Shown here: piece by piece, positions 33,950 to 43,900 of the stretch
Layout: each line of letters begins with the position of its first letter
Position numbering within the stretch: position 1 is the stretch's first letter
Source: Acidobacteriaceae bacterium
GTDB lineage: Bacteria > Acidobacteriota > Terriglobia > Terriglobales > Acidobacteriaceae
Assembly (NCBI GenBank): GCA_027449965.1
Contig: DAIDKP010000002.1
Location: 1-64,000, forward strand
Direction: 5' to 3'
Length of the DNA: 64,000 nt
Notes under the pieces: generated by a model
The model's database searches: none
What the model was told of the DNA's origin: nothing
What the model saw: only the letters and a program-made list of their open reading frames with translations
Position numbers and translations under genes: made by a program

Positions 33950-34945
33950 TTACCCCATCGTCGGCATCGCTGCCGACAGAATATTCATCGGTGTCCGTCC
34001 GCGCTGGCGCAGCGTGCGCAGCGCCAGCGCGTCGTGGCGTTTGGCCAGCCGCTGCCCATTGTGATCCAGCACCAGATCGCAGTGAAACCAGTTCGGCGCC
34101 GCGTAGCCCAGCGCGCGAAACAATAAAATTTGCCGCGCTGTGGACTTCAGCAAATCTGCGCCGCGCACCACTTCGCTGATCTCCATCATGCCGTCATCGA
34201 CCGTCGAAGCAAGCTGATAGCTGGGCACATGGTCGCGTCGCCACACCAGAAAATCCCCAAAATCCACACCGGCCACAAAACGCTGCGGCCCCAGATTTTG
34301 GTCTACAAACTCCACCGGCACGCCGTCCGGCACGCGAAAGCGCCAGTTCACATTCTGCGGCAGCAGCCGCGCGGACGTTGGCCCGGGAAGCTGCGCCAGC
34401 TCCACGTCAAACGTCCGGCAGGTTCCCGGATAGATTGGCTCATCGTCCGTGTCGATACTCCGCATGTCCGCGCCATGAGACTCCGCGCCACGCAGGTCCG
34501 CGCCACGCAACTGCATCGCATGACCGGCTGAGCCATAGTTGGAACGACTCTCGTGCGGAGCCAGCGCGCTTCGCAACAGATCACGACGCGAGCAGCGGCA
34601 GGGATAGACAAATCCTCGCCGAATCAGCTTGTGCAGCGCTGCCTCATAGTGTGGCAGGCGCTTGCTTTGCTGATATGGCCCCAGTTCGCCACCCTTATCC
34701 GGACCCTCCTGCCAGCGTATGCCTAGCCAACGCAGATCCTCGATCGCCGCCTCGGCATACTCGGGGCGGCTGCGCTCAGGATCCAGATCATCCATGCGCA
34801 GAATCAGTGTTCCACCCGCATCGCGTGCACGCTGGCTCGCCGTCCAGAAGGTCCGCGCATGGCCCACATGCAGCAGTCCCGTCGGCGACGGTGCCAGACG
34901 TCCTCGATAACTGGTGCGCGCGGGCTGTGTTTTCTGTATCGCCAC
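33950..34945 (-). CDS. gluQ: Glutamyl-Q tRNA(Asp) synthetase with zinc-loop insertion
   Basis: A 331-residue truncated GluRS-like protein. APSPTGLLHVGHART is the HIGH region, LRMDDLDPERS is typical, and KRHDALALRTLR replaces KMSKS, all as in GluQ (YadB). It attaches glutamate to queuosine of tRNA(Asp). The zinc ligands Cys116, Cys118, Tyr172 and Cys176 are present, but 53 residues separate Cys118 and Tyr172 instead of 11 in E. coli (Cys103/Tyr115). The extra loop contains pentapeptide-like QLRGADLRGAESHGADM, encoded by 15-nt tandem repeats. Confidence 0.9.
   Translation of the reverse strand: MAIQKTQPARTSYRGRLAPSPTGLLHVGHARTFWTASQRARDAGGTLILRMDDLDPERSRPEYAEAAIEDLRWLGIRWQEGPDKGGELGPYQQSKRLPHYEAALHKLIRRGFVYPCRCSRRDLLRSALAPHESRSNYGSAGHAMQLRGADLRGAESHGADMRSIDTDDEPIYPGTCRTFDVELAQLPGPTSARLLPQNVNWRFRVPDGVPVEFVDQNLGPQRFVAGVDFGDFLVWRRDHVPSYQLASTVDDGMMEISEVVRGADLLKSTARQILLFRALGYAAPNWFHCDLVLDHNGQRLAKRHDALALRTLRQRGRTPMNILSAAMPTMG
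34467..34511. repeat. Three tandem 15-nt repeats inside gluQ
   Basis: TCCGCGCCATGAGAC, TCCGCGCCACGCAGG and TCCGCGCCACGCAAC follow each other at 34467-34511. The period is a multiple of three, so the frame is kept. On the coding strand they give successive five-residue units of the pentapeptide-like insertion in the GluQ zinc loop. Confidence 0.75.
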
Positions 34946-35025
34946 GCTGTCAGTCTAGTGCATTTTCGCAGCTTGCAGTCGCGCAAGACTGTTGCGGGAA
35001 AAGGCACATGGCACGCCGCTGCCCG

Positions 35026-36342
35026 TCAGAACATCTCCGGGATCGATGCAAATGCAATCCGCGTCGGAGCCGCCTTCAGTGCGGCCATCATTGTCGCCGG
35101 GGCCAGCGTGCTCATGCCATATTTCCGGTTCAGCGCATCCATGGCGCGCGACAGCTCACGTCGCTGCTCGCTCTGGTCCTCTCCGTCAAACAAGGTGAGC
35201 GAGTGCTCCGCGTCGCTCACCAGTCCACCCAACGTCACCGAGACAAAGAACGGCTGCTCATGCTGCCGACCCCGTGGTCGGCTCTCCCACAGCTTGCGCA
35301 TCACATCAATCAGCATCGCATTGTCCTGACATTCGGCAATCACCGCCTCGCGATGCCAGCTCGCCGACCGCCCCGGCCCAAAGGCCGAGACCGATCGCAC
35401 CGGAGCCTTGCCCACAAAACCCACACTCACGCTTAGCCGACTCGCCCACAGACCCTCCTTGCGCATCCGCATCGCAGCCTTGTGCAGCAACTTCAGCGCT
35501 ACCGCCCAGGCTTTTTCCACCGATCGCATCTCCGGCCCCAGCACATGCTGGTGCCCCAGCGACTTGGAGTGCTCGATTTCGCCAAAGTCAAAATCCTCTC
35601 CACGCAGCCAGTACCACAGGCGGTCGCCCCACACCGACCCCCACAGCTCGTGCATCTGCTCGCAACTCTTTGTCAGCAGCTCAGCCATCGACGATACCCC
35701 CTGTGTATGCAGCCGCTTTTCGGTTCGCGCGCCGATCCCTGGCAGGTCGCGCAACTCCAGACCCGCCAGCGTCTCCCGAAGGATCTCCGGCGTCAGCGCT
35801 ACCAGTCCATCCGGCTTTTCCATATCGCTGGCAATCTTTGCCAGCCATCGATTCTGCGCCAGACCTACCGAGCAGCGCAGCGTGCTGCCAGCTTTTTCGC
35901 GAATCGCCTGCTTCACCCGCTCGGCCAGTCGCATCGCCTCCAGCAGCTCGCGCTCCCGCCCCATCAGCCGACAAGCCATCTCGTCAATCGAAAGCACCGC
36001 CGTCACCGGCAGGCAACTCTCCACCGCAGCCACAATGCGATGATGAAATTCGACGTAAAGCTCATGTCGAGCCTCTACAAACTGAATGCCAGGACACATG
36101 CGGCGCGCCTCGCTGACCAGCGTCCCGGTCTTTACGCCAAAGGCTTTTGCCTCGTAACTTGCCGCAATGCAGCAGGTTGTCTCAGCTTCCATGGGCACAA
36201 CCGCCACCGGACGATGGCGCAGCTCCGGCCTGTCCTCCTGTTCACAGGAGGCAAAAAACGAATTCAGATCGACAAAAATCCAGTTCAGCTCGCGTCGCAC
36301 TGCGATCCGTGGTTCTGATTTTCGCGTCTGTGTTGCCGCCAT
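35026..36342 (-). CDS. Y-family DNA polymerase (DinB/Pol IV-like)
   Basis: A 438-residue protein. Catalytic acidic residues lie in FVDLNSFFASCEQ and LSIDEMACRL, and YEAKAFGVKTG is the dNTP-contacting finger motif. The helix-hairpin-helix appears as LRDLPGIGARTEKRL, followed by a little-finger region. It is an error-prone translesion polymerase. Differences from classical DinB (LSIDEMACRL in place of the usual S(I/V)DEAYLD) place it in a divergent branch. It has no ImuA/DnaE2 partner in the window. I see no obvious SOS box in the 120 nt upstream. Confidence 0.88.
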   Translation of the reverse strand: MAATQTRKSEPRIAVRRELNWIFVDLNSFFASCEQEDRPELRHRPVAVVPMEAETTCCIAASYEAKAFGVKTGTLVSEARRMCPGIQFVEARHELYVEFHHRIVAAVESCLPVTAVLSIDEMACRLMGRERELLEAMRLAERVKQAIREKAGSTLRCSVGLAQNRWLAKIASDMEKPDGLVALTPEILRETLAGLELRDLPGIGARTEKRLHTQGVSSMAELLTKSCEQMHELWGSVWGDRLWYWLRGEDFDFGEIEHSKSLGHQHVLGPEMRSVEKAWAVALKLLHKAAMRMRKEGLWASRLSVSVGFVGKAPVRSVSAFGPGRSASWHREAVIAECQDNAMLIDVMRKLWESRPRGRQHEQPFFVSVTLGGLVSDAEHSLTLFDGEDQSEQRRELSRAMDALNRKYGMSTLAPATMMAALKAAPTRIAFASIPEMF

Positions 36343-36565
36343 GAGCAGGAATTCCTCACGAGGACAATATTCGCTCTTTTTTCGCCTATTTACAAGCGGA
36401 ATTTTCTACTATCGCCTTGTATTCTTCCGGTGCTACACTTGCGATCAACAGTTCCTTGCCACTCGTTTTTCTATGCAGACTCTCAGTGGCAAGGAAACTG
36501 CCGATCTGAAAATCGCGTCTAAAGAAATATGGACCCTCGAAGACAAGGGATTCCATGAGGTAAAA

Positions 36566-36721
36566 ATGATGCACTCGCTGATCCACACGCTCTTCTCCGC
36601 GAGCTTTCTACTTGCCGGGATCATCACCTTGGGTGTTGGCGTGTTGCTCTTCTGCTGTGTGGGATGCACACGCTGCCCCGGCAAGGAACAGGACGATCTC
36701 TTTCGTCATCGCTCCGCTTAA
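36566..36721 (+). CDS. Small membrane protein, 51 residues
   Basis: GAGG lies 5 nt before the tandem ATGs at 36566/36569. The product has a single long hydrophobic helix (SASFLLAGIITLGVGVLLFC) followed by CCVGCTRCPGKEQDD, a Cys-rich, then charged, tail. The C-V-G-C-T-R-C arrangement could bind a metal or be lipidated, but this is speculative. An upstream in-frame ATG at 36473 would add about 31 residues with no ribosome site. It is divergent from the polymerase gene. Confidence 0.5.
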   Translation: MMHSLIHTLFSASFLLAGIITLGVGVLLFCCVGCTRCPGKEQDDLFRHRSA

Positions 36722-36815
36722 AAGTCGGCTGCAAATGTGCGGTTGGCCCAACTTTGGGTGACCGTGATCGGGGCTAAGTTTGGCCCGACCATCCCTCGAC
36801 TTATAAGCCCGATCC

Positions 36816-37571
36816 TTACTGTTCTTCGTCCGTCGTTTGTGCTCGCCCAGACTCCGGTTTAGACTCCAGTCCTGCATCGCTTACTGGCCTCGATACTTCT
36901 TCAGCCTGCCCCACACGATGCAATTGAATCGTTGTCGTGGGAAACGCCGGAGACTTTGGATTGGGAATTTTGCCTGTCACCACGCGTCCTCGCTGAATCG
37001 ATTCCGCCAGAATCATCTGTCGCTGCTCCGGATGCCGCGTCCACGCATGCATCTTGCGCGGCAGGAAGGCATCGCGGAACCACTTGAGCGCAATGAAGGC
37101 GTGTCCACCGCGCTCAGCTTCGGCTAGCGCCACGCACAACTCCTCCACCGCAGCATCCATCTCTTCCGGCAGCAATGCCACAGGATCCTGCGTCCAGGTG
37201 CGGACCGACGTTGCACGCATCCCGCGCGCACCGCTCCGCATACGCACCGGAGGCGACATGCGATTCCACGGATCGCCCGGTTCCTCTTCCTCGTTTCCCT
37301 CTTCCACCGGTTCAAAGTAAATCCGGATTTCGTCTTCTTCCGGATTCCAGCTTGAGGCGGAAGCGCCACGACGCTTGCTGCGTCCGTTCTCGCTGCACAA
37401 CTCCACCACAACCTGATACCCATCGGGTGCAAGGAACCGCAGCGCACGCTGCAAATCTGCGTTGGCCGACTCCGCCAGGTTTTCCAGCGCTTCTTCAATC
37501 AGTTCTTCTGCTTCCGGGATGCTCATCTCCACCAGAGGCATACTAAGCCCGTTTTTATGCAATGTACTCAT
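36816..37571 (-). CDS. Hypothetical protein, acidic and helical N-terminus
   Basis: AGAGAGG stands 9 nt before the ATG at 37571, giving a 251-residue protein. The N-terminal 45 residues are acidic and helical (SIPEAEELIEEALENLAESA). A short beta region (YQVVVELCSENGRSKRRG, EIRIYFEPVEEG), a Glu-rich linker, and a second helical part (MDAAVEELCVALAEAERGGH, LKWFRDAFLP) follow, with a low-complexity tail. No signal or TM segment is present. I do not recognise it. It is divergent from the 945-residue secreted protein gene. Confidence 0.65.
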   Translation of the reverse strand: MSTLHKNGLSMPLVEMSIPEAEELIEEALENLAESANADLQRALRFLAPDGYQVVVELCSENGRSKRRGASASSWNPEEDEIRIYFEPVEEGNEEEEPGDPWNRMSPPVRMRSGARGMRATSVRTWTQDPVALLPEEMDAAVEELCVALAEAERGGHAFIALKWFRDAFLPRKMHAWTRHPEQRQMILAESIQRGRVVTGKIPNPKSPAFPTTTIQLHRVGQAEEVSRPVSDAGLESKPESGRAQTTDEEQ

Positions 37572-37863
37572 CTCCATGTACCTCTCTAATGCTTCCGTGC
37601 GATCGACCTCAATGCTTTCCGCATCTCAGTGGAAGTACGCTCATGCACGGGCAACGGATGAACGTTATATCGTCTCTAGCCATTCTCCTGCAAGCGAAGC
37701 CTTTACTCCAACCGCGCGGCGCGTAAAGTGATCCATGTACTCATCTCATTCAAATTTCCGCCGGTGCGTTTTGACCGCGTCAACGGTTCTTCCACAAACC
37801 CATCTGTTCGCAGGGCTCCTGCACCCGACGTTTTTTCGCCATCGCGACCGTACAATACAAGAT

Positions 37864-40701
37864 ATGCTGCGTCGCGGCTTATTTCTGAGCTTGGTTTTCG
37901 TTGGGCTGCTCGCCCATCTCTCTGCATGGGCCGATGCGCCTGCCTTCGATCTGGTCGGACCCAGAATCGATGTCCACGTCCAGCGTCATGGCCGCACCCT
38001 GCCCATTGCTCAGGTGCCGTGGCTGCAATCGGGCGATCGGCTGTGGATTCATCCCGACTTTCCGCAAAGCCAGTCCGCACGCTACGTTCTCATCATAGCC
38101 TTTTTGCGCGGAGCCACCAATCCTCCGCCCATCGAGTGGTTCCACCGCGTGGATACATGGACTCAGTCGGTGCGCGAAGAAGGCGTCTTCGTCGCGGTTC
38201 CACCGGAGGCCCAGCACGCTCTGCTCTTTCTTGCGCCAGAGACCACCGGCGACTTCACCACCCTCCGCAATGCCGTGCGTGGTCGTCCAGGAGCCTTTGT
38301 TCGGTCTGCTCAAGACCTGCAGCAGGCAAGCTGGGACCGCATGAGGCTCAATGCCTATCTCGCTGACGTTCACGCCGCCGCCACGTCCGATCTGACCCAC
38401 CTCAAGCAGGACTCCGAACTGGCTGCGCGCACCCTTGGCATGCGCCTCGATCAAACCTGCTTTGACAAGCCTTCCGAGCAGCAGGCGCCTTGTCTCGTCC
38501 AGCACACCGACGGCATGGTTCTCGACGATAGTTCTGCGCAATCCCGCGTCACCCAGCTTGCCAACGGATCTGCCGCGGACCTGATGAATCAGCTCAGCTA
38601 CTCCACGGCAGCCGGCGGAGGCATGTACAGCCCTTATGTCGGTGCCATCGTCGATGCCGTCAAAATCTTCAGCGGCATGCACACCGCCAAATACCAGTAC
38701 ATCCCAGCACTCGCGCTCCCGCTCAAAGACCCCACCGAACGCCCCGAACAGCAGGGCGAAACCCTCAACCTTCGCCTCAACGTTCCACCCTCCTTCCGCG
38801 ACCCCAAATCCGTCATCGTCATCGCGCTTCCACCCGTCCTCACGCCGGATCAGATCCCAGCTCACCTACCGCAGCTTCGCCCCGTCAACCCGGCGCAGAA
38901 CGAGTGCGCCCTCGCGCCCGACCTCGTGCTCCCCGTCGAAGGCACGCCGCTCGTCTTCGCCTCGTCTTTGGCCTCTGATCTCGCCCTCCACATCCAGCCC
39001 ACCGGTGGCGACCAGTCCCACACCCCGGCAGCCTTTGACCTTCCCCTCCACCGCAGCATCACCCGTGGCGGCTTCGTCCTCGCCAAACCCATCCCCCTGC
39101 TCGACGCGCCCCAGGTCACCGCGCAGATTCACGGCCTCTGGGGCTACGACTCCTGGCAGGGACCATCCTTCAATCTCACCCTCCCGCGCCCCGACGGCTG
39201 GAGCGCCGCCGACCACAACGCCCTCATCGTAGGCCGCTCCGACACCCTCCGCCTCAACGGCTCTAATCCACTCTGCGTCCAGACCGTCCAGATGCAGCTC
39301 CCCCACGCCGCCCCCGTCACTCTCGCCTGGAAACACCCCCACCCCGACCAGATCGAGCTATCCCTGCCGCTCCAGAACGCCAGTCCCGGCCAGCTCACCG
39401 TCCTCATTCACCAGTACGGCCTCGACAAACCCCAGTCCATCCCGCTGCTCGCCTACGCCGAAGCCGCCGCCCTGGACAGCTTCCAGTTGAACGCCGGAGA
39501 CACAGCCGCTCAACTCACCGGCAACCGCCTCGACGAAGTCCGCTCGCTTGACCTCGCCGGCATCACCTTCGCGCCCGCCGCGCTCCACCGCGTCGGCGAC
39601 CACGACCAGCTCACCCTCACCGCCACCGGCGTGACCTCCACCCTCCAGCCCGGCTCAGACTACCGCGCCAGCGTCACCCTCCGTGACGGCCGCCAGCTCC
39701 ACGTCCCGGCCACCGTCGCCCCACCCCGACCTCAAATCGAACTCCTCAGCAAATCCCAGCCCCAACCCGCTGCCGCAGAACAAACCGGCGCGACAGCCCC
39801 CGCTTCGGAAACAAACACGGTCGTGCAGACCAGTTCCCCACAGCCAGACCCGCTTCATCTGGGCAGCGTCAGCGACTTCGTCCTCAGCCGCAAAATCGTC
39901 CTCTTCCTGCGCGCGCGCGTCCCATCCACCTTCCCGCGCCTGGCCAAAATCGAAGTCGCCTCCACCGACGGCAGCTTTCAGACCACGCTCACCCTCGCCG
40001 ACGGCTCCCTCATGCTGGAGGACGCCCAAACCGCCGTCGCCACCCTCGATCCGCTCGCTCGCTTCGGCCCCTCAGCCTTCGGTCCCATCCAGCTCCGCAT
40101 CGTCTCGCCCACCGGCGTCACCGGCGACTGGATCCCGCTCGGCTCGCTCATACGCTTCCCTCAGATCGACTCCCTGCGCTGCTACCGCACCCCGTCGCGC
40201 CCCTGCACGCTCACCGGCGGCAATCTCTTCCTCATCACCGCCATCGGCACCACCCCGGACATGGCCAACGCCCAGCAGATTCCGCCTGAATTTGCCTCCA
40301 ACACCCTCACGCTCACCGATCTGCCGCGCGCCAACGGCCAGGCCACCGTCTATCTCCACCTGCGTGACGATCCTCAACCCGTTCAGGCGCTCACGCTCCC
40401 CGTTTCCATCCTGCCCACCGAGCGCCTCACCCGCGCCCAAACCAAAGCCGACCACGCCGACCAGCTCCCAGCCACCAACACCGCAACGAAACCGAGCACA
40501 GGCTCAGCCGTCGGGAACGACGACGCACCAGCGAGCCAGGCGGCAACCAGCCCGGCAACAACCGGCCAAGCCGCTGAAAAACAGAAGAGCCTGGATGCGC
40601 AGCACCCAGGCTCTTCCAGCAATCCCGCGGATTCCGGCAGTCCAGCTTCCGGCAGTTCCAATTCCTCAGCGTCGACGCAACCCACGACCCAGCCCAACTG
40701 A
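37864..40701 (+). CDS. Large secreted hypothetical protein with low-complexity tail
   Basis: A 945-residue protein from ATG 37864 with a signal peptide ending LSAWADA. The N-terminal 250 residues are mixed, with a Cys pair (CFDK, CLVQ). The middle (about 300-850) is a series of beta-rich, Ig- or IPT-like segments, two of them with surface strands such as LTGNRLDEVRSLDLAGITF and TGGNLFLITAIGTTPDMA. The last 85 residues are Ala/Ser/Thr/Gln-rich. This fits a surface or periplasmic adhesin-like or scaffold protein. I cannot assign a family. The gene stands alone on this strand. Confidence 0.75.
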   Translation: MLRRGLFLSLVFVGLLAHLSAWADAPAFDLVGPRIDVHVQRHGRTLPIAQVPWLQSGDRLWIHPDFPQSQSARYVLIIAFLRGATNPPPIEWFHRVDTWTQSVREEGVFVAVPPEAQHALLFLAPETTGDFTTLRNAVRGRPGAFVRSAQDLQQASWDRMRLNAYLADVHAAATSDLTHLKQDSELAARTLGMRLDQTCFDKPSEQQAPCLVQHTDGMVLDDSSAQSRVTQLANGSAADLMNQLSYSTAAGGGMYSPYVGAIVDAVKIFSGMHTAKYQYIPALALPLKDPTERPEQQGETLNLRLNVPPSFRDPKSVIVIALPPVLTPDQIPAHLPQLRPVNPAQNECALAPDLVLPVEGTPLVFASSLASDLALHIQPTGGDQSHTPAAFDLPLHRSITRGGFVLAKPIPLLDAPQVTAQIHGLWGYDSWQGPSFNLTLPRPDGWSAADHNALIVGRSDTLRLNGSNPLCVQTVQMQLPHAAPVTLAWKHPHPDQIELSLPLQNASPGQLTVLIHQYGLDKPQSIPLLAYAEAAALDSFQLNAGDTAAQLTGNRLDEVRSLDLAGITFAPAALHRVGDHDQLTLTATGVTSTLQPGSDYRASVTLRDGRQLHVPATVAPPRPQIELLSKSQPQPAAAEQTGATAPASETNTVVQTSSPQPDPLHLGSVSDFVLSRKIVLFLRARVPSTFPRLAKIEVASTDGSFQTTLTLADGSLMLEDAQTAVATLDPLARFGPSAFGPIQLRIVSPTGVTGDWIPLGSLIRFPQIDSLRCYRTPSRPCTLTGGNLFLITAIGTTPDMANAQQIPPEFASNTLTLTDLPRANGQATVYLHLRDDPQPVQALTLPVSILPTERLTRAQTKADHADQLPATNTATKPSTGSAVGNDDAPASQAATSPATTGQAAEKQKSLDAQHPGSSSNPADSGSPASGSSNSSASTQPTTQPN

Positions 40702-40739
40702 CCCAGCCCAACTCGTCGGTTCAGCCTGCGCTCCGGCGC

Positions 40740-40850
40740 TCAGTGGTGCGAATCTTCCTTGCCCCGGCTCGTCAGCGTAGCCCACAGCACACAGCAAAGA
40801 AAAACCACCGCCAGCAGCGGCACAACAAAAAACGGCGAAGTAATGTTCAT
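40740..40850 (-). CDS. Tiny membrane protein, 36 residues
   Basis: On the minus strand GAGGGG lies 6 nt before ATG at 40850. The frame encodes MNITSPFFVVPLLAV, then more hydrophobic residues and the polar end SRGKEDSHH, a single TM helix with a short charged C-terminus. The good ribosome site and helix-plus-tail layout support a real gene despite its size. It lies between two unrelated genes, 106 nt after the mannosidase stop in the same direction. Confidence 0.5.
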   Translation of the reverse strand: MNITSPFFVVPLLAVVFLCCVLWATLTSRGKEDSHH

Positions 40851-40956
40851 AACCATCCCCTCAAATCCAGACTAGCACGATCCCGCACCACTCCGCGCCA
40901 GCCACTCTCGTTCGCGACACACCCAATTTCCCGATTTCGCCACGCAGGCCAAAGCC

Positions 40957-43900
40957 TCACTCCGCCTGCCCAGCCATCCCCGCCGCGCTCCCTGACTTCC
41001 CGCCGACCGGATAGCTCACCCGCACCGTCAGAATCTCATATGGCTTGATCCCGACCTTCACTGTATCGCCCTCGACCACCAGCGGCGCACCCTCCGGCTT
41101 TTCCATCATGTTCGTCACCGTCGCGCCCGTAGCTCCCGCCGGCACATGCACCGCGACCGTCGCCGCCTTGCCCGCCCACTCATACATGCGCAGCACCAGC
41201 CCGTCGCTGTCCTCGGCCTTTTTCACCGCCGTCAGCACCACATTCGGCGCATCCACCGCCACAAACGAGTGCTCGGCCGCCATCGCCCCGGCATGCCCGG
41301 TCGTCGTCGTCGCCGTCAGCCGATAGTTATACTCCCACCCATGCCGCACCGTCATCGCCTGCTTCCAGTCGCCCGCATGCGGATAAATCGCATAGTGAAA
41401 ATCGTGCATCCCGCGGTCCGCATTCGCATCCGGCCACGTCGGCGAACGCAGCAGGCTCAGCCGCAGCACATTGCCCGCGCAGTCGTAGCCGAATTTCGAT
41501 TCATTAATCAGGCTCATGCCCATCCGGCCATCCGCGCCCGTCAGGTCTGCCCATCGCTGCGCCGGAACCTCAAACTGCGCCTTCTCCCACGAATTCGTCC
41601 GCAGCGTCGTCCGCTCGATGCTCCCGAACGGAATCTCATACGTCGCAAAATCATTCCGCACTGCCAGCGGGAACGCCGCCTTCAGCAGCACATGCGTCTC
41701 GTGCCAGTCGATCCGGTTGTCCACGTCCACCACATCCGAGGTCGGCGTCAGCCGCAGCGTCTGCTCAAACGTCGAACTCTGCCAGTGCCGCTTCACCGTC
41801 ACCGTCTCGCCGCCCGCCGTCACCGCGTCCACCATCGTCAGCTCGGTCGGCTTCTGGTCCAGCGTCCCCGGATCGATATTCCACGCGTCATACTCCTTCG
41901 GCGTATCCTTGAACGCCTGCAGCTCATTGCCGCACACGCCCGCCGCCAGGGTCTCGGCCTGCGCCGCCTTGTCATAGAGGCTCGTGATGCAGCCCGTCGC
42001 CTTGCTCACCGTCACGCGCAGCCGCGCATTCTCCATCACAAACGCGCCGTTCTCCTCGCTCACCGTCGGCTTCTCGTCCGGATTCGCCTTCGCCGCCTGC
42101 TGCTTCACCCACATCACCTTGTAGCCAAGCGCCGGCACATTCTCCGCTTCGATGCGCAGCGTCGTTTCGCCCGTCACCGCGTCGCGCCTCAGCACGTGCG
42201 CCGCCGCATGCGCCGCTCCGTTGCCCGTCACCATGTAATCGTTCGCCGTCCCGCCCGGAGCCATCTGCACCTCGACCGTCACCTCGCCCGATCGCGCCCA
42301 TCCCAGCGGATTCATCACCACCACCGGCGTTCCCTCGCCCTGCGTATTCACGCGCTCCAGCAGCGTCTGCCGCGCGCCGCCGGTGATCGCATTCGTCGAC
42401 CACCGCACAACGGCGTAATCCTTCTGCGCGTCCTTGTAGATGACGCCGATCCCCGATCCCGCCGCCAGATCGTGGAACTGGTTGAACAACACTTTCTTCC
42501 AGTCCTCCGTCAGCTCCGCCGCCGGATACGCGCGTCCATCCAGCCACGCCAGCGAAGACCACTTCTCCGCATTCAGCACCTCTTCGCTGCTCTCCCGCAT
42601 GCTCCGCTTGTGTTTGGCCTGCGTCGTCATCACGCCGCGGTGATACTCAAAATACAGCTCGCTCTTCCACGTCGGAATGCTGATCTTTCCCGGCACCTCG
42701 GGCGGTGCCACATAGCCCTTCGCAATCGACGTGTAATCCCACGTCCGGCTCTGCGGCGCTACTTCTTTTTCCACCTTCTCGAAGTACGGCAGCGCCAGTC
42801 CAAACTCAATCTTCGGTGCCACTGTCGCCGTCGAGTTCGTCGCCGTCGAGTTCGTCGCCGCCCCATCTGGCGACCAGTGGAATCCCTCGTCCAGAATCGC
42901 CCGCGTCGGCCCGCCGCCATGGTCCCCGATTCCATACAGGTCCATCATGTCGTCCATCCCCGTCGCATACTTCCGCGCCGTCGCCAGGTCCGTCGCCAGC
43001 CTCACCGGATCCAGGTTCCCATTCGCATAATCATGCGGAAAATACGCCAGCACCTTTGACCCATCCGGAGACTCCCACCAGAACAGCTTGAACGGCAGTT
43101 GATTCGTGTCATTCCACGCCATCTTCTGCGTCACAAAGTAGTCCACGCCGCTCTTCTTGTAAATCTGCGGAAGCTGCCAGTTGTACCCGAACGAATCCGG
43201 ATTCCATCCCACCCGAACATCCACCCCATACGCCTTCTCAAACCAGCGCTTGCCCACCAGCAACTGCCGCACAAGCGACTCGCCATCCGGCAGATTCAGG
43301 TCCGGCTCCACCCACATGCCGCCCACCACTTCCCACCGGCCTTCTTTGATCCGCTGCGCAATCTCCTCGTTCATTTCCGGATACTTCTCTGCCATCCACT
43401 CGTTGTACGCCGCCGCCGACTGCGTATACGTATACCGCGGATACTCATACATCAGTTGCAGCGCCGTCCCGAAGGTCCGCTTGACGACATCCACCGTCTC
43501 CGTCCACGGCCACAGCCACGCCGCGTCGATATGCGAGTTCCCGGTCAGGTGCCAGGTCGCCGTCTGCAACACCGGCTTCAGCGCCTCCAGCTCGTGCTGC
43601 GCCTTCATCAGCGACGCATCAAACCCCGCCTGATCGCCCGCCTTCAGGGCCTTCAGGTCCACGCTTGCCACCGCCGCATTCAGCGTCTGCTCGTCGGTTG
43701 CATTCCCCGGCGCAAGACTCGGCAGCAGCCGCGCCGCCACCTCAATCTCCTTGCCCAGGTCCACCGGATTCGGCCTCGACTCCGGGAAGTCCACACGCAT
43801 CGTCGCCCCGTGGAACGACTTGTCATCCACCGTATGCAGCAGCTTCACCGCCACCATCACGCTCTCGCCCGGCTTCGCCTTGTCAAACAGCACCACCGGC

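Noticed and set aside
36386..36586. Minus-strand 66-codon frame between the polymerase and the small membrane protein
   Set aside because: It looks more protein-like than most shadows, but has no ribosome site, starts with GTG and overlaps the better-supported 51-residue gene.
41146..43059. 637-codon plus-strand frame inside the GH38 gene
   Set aside because: Extreme Arg/His/Pro content and complete overlap with the motif-bearing mannosidase gene; an antisense shadow.
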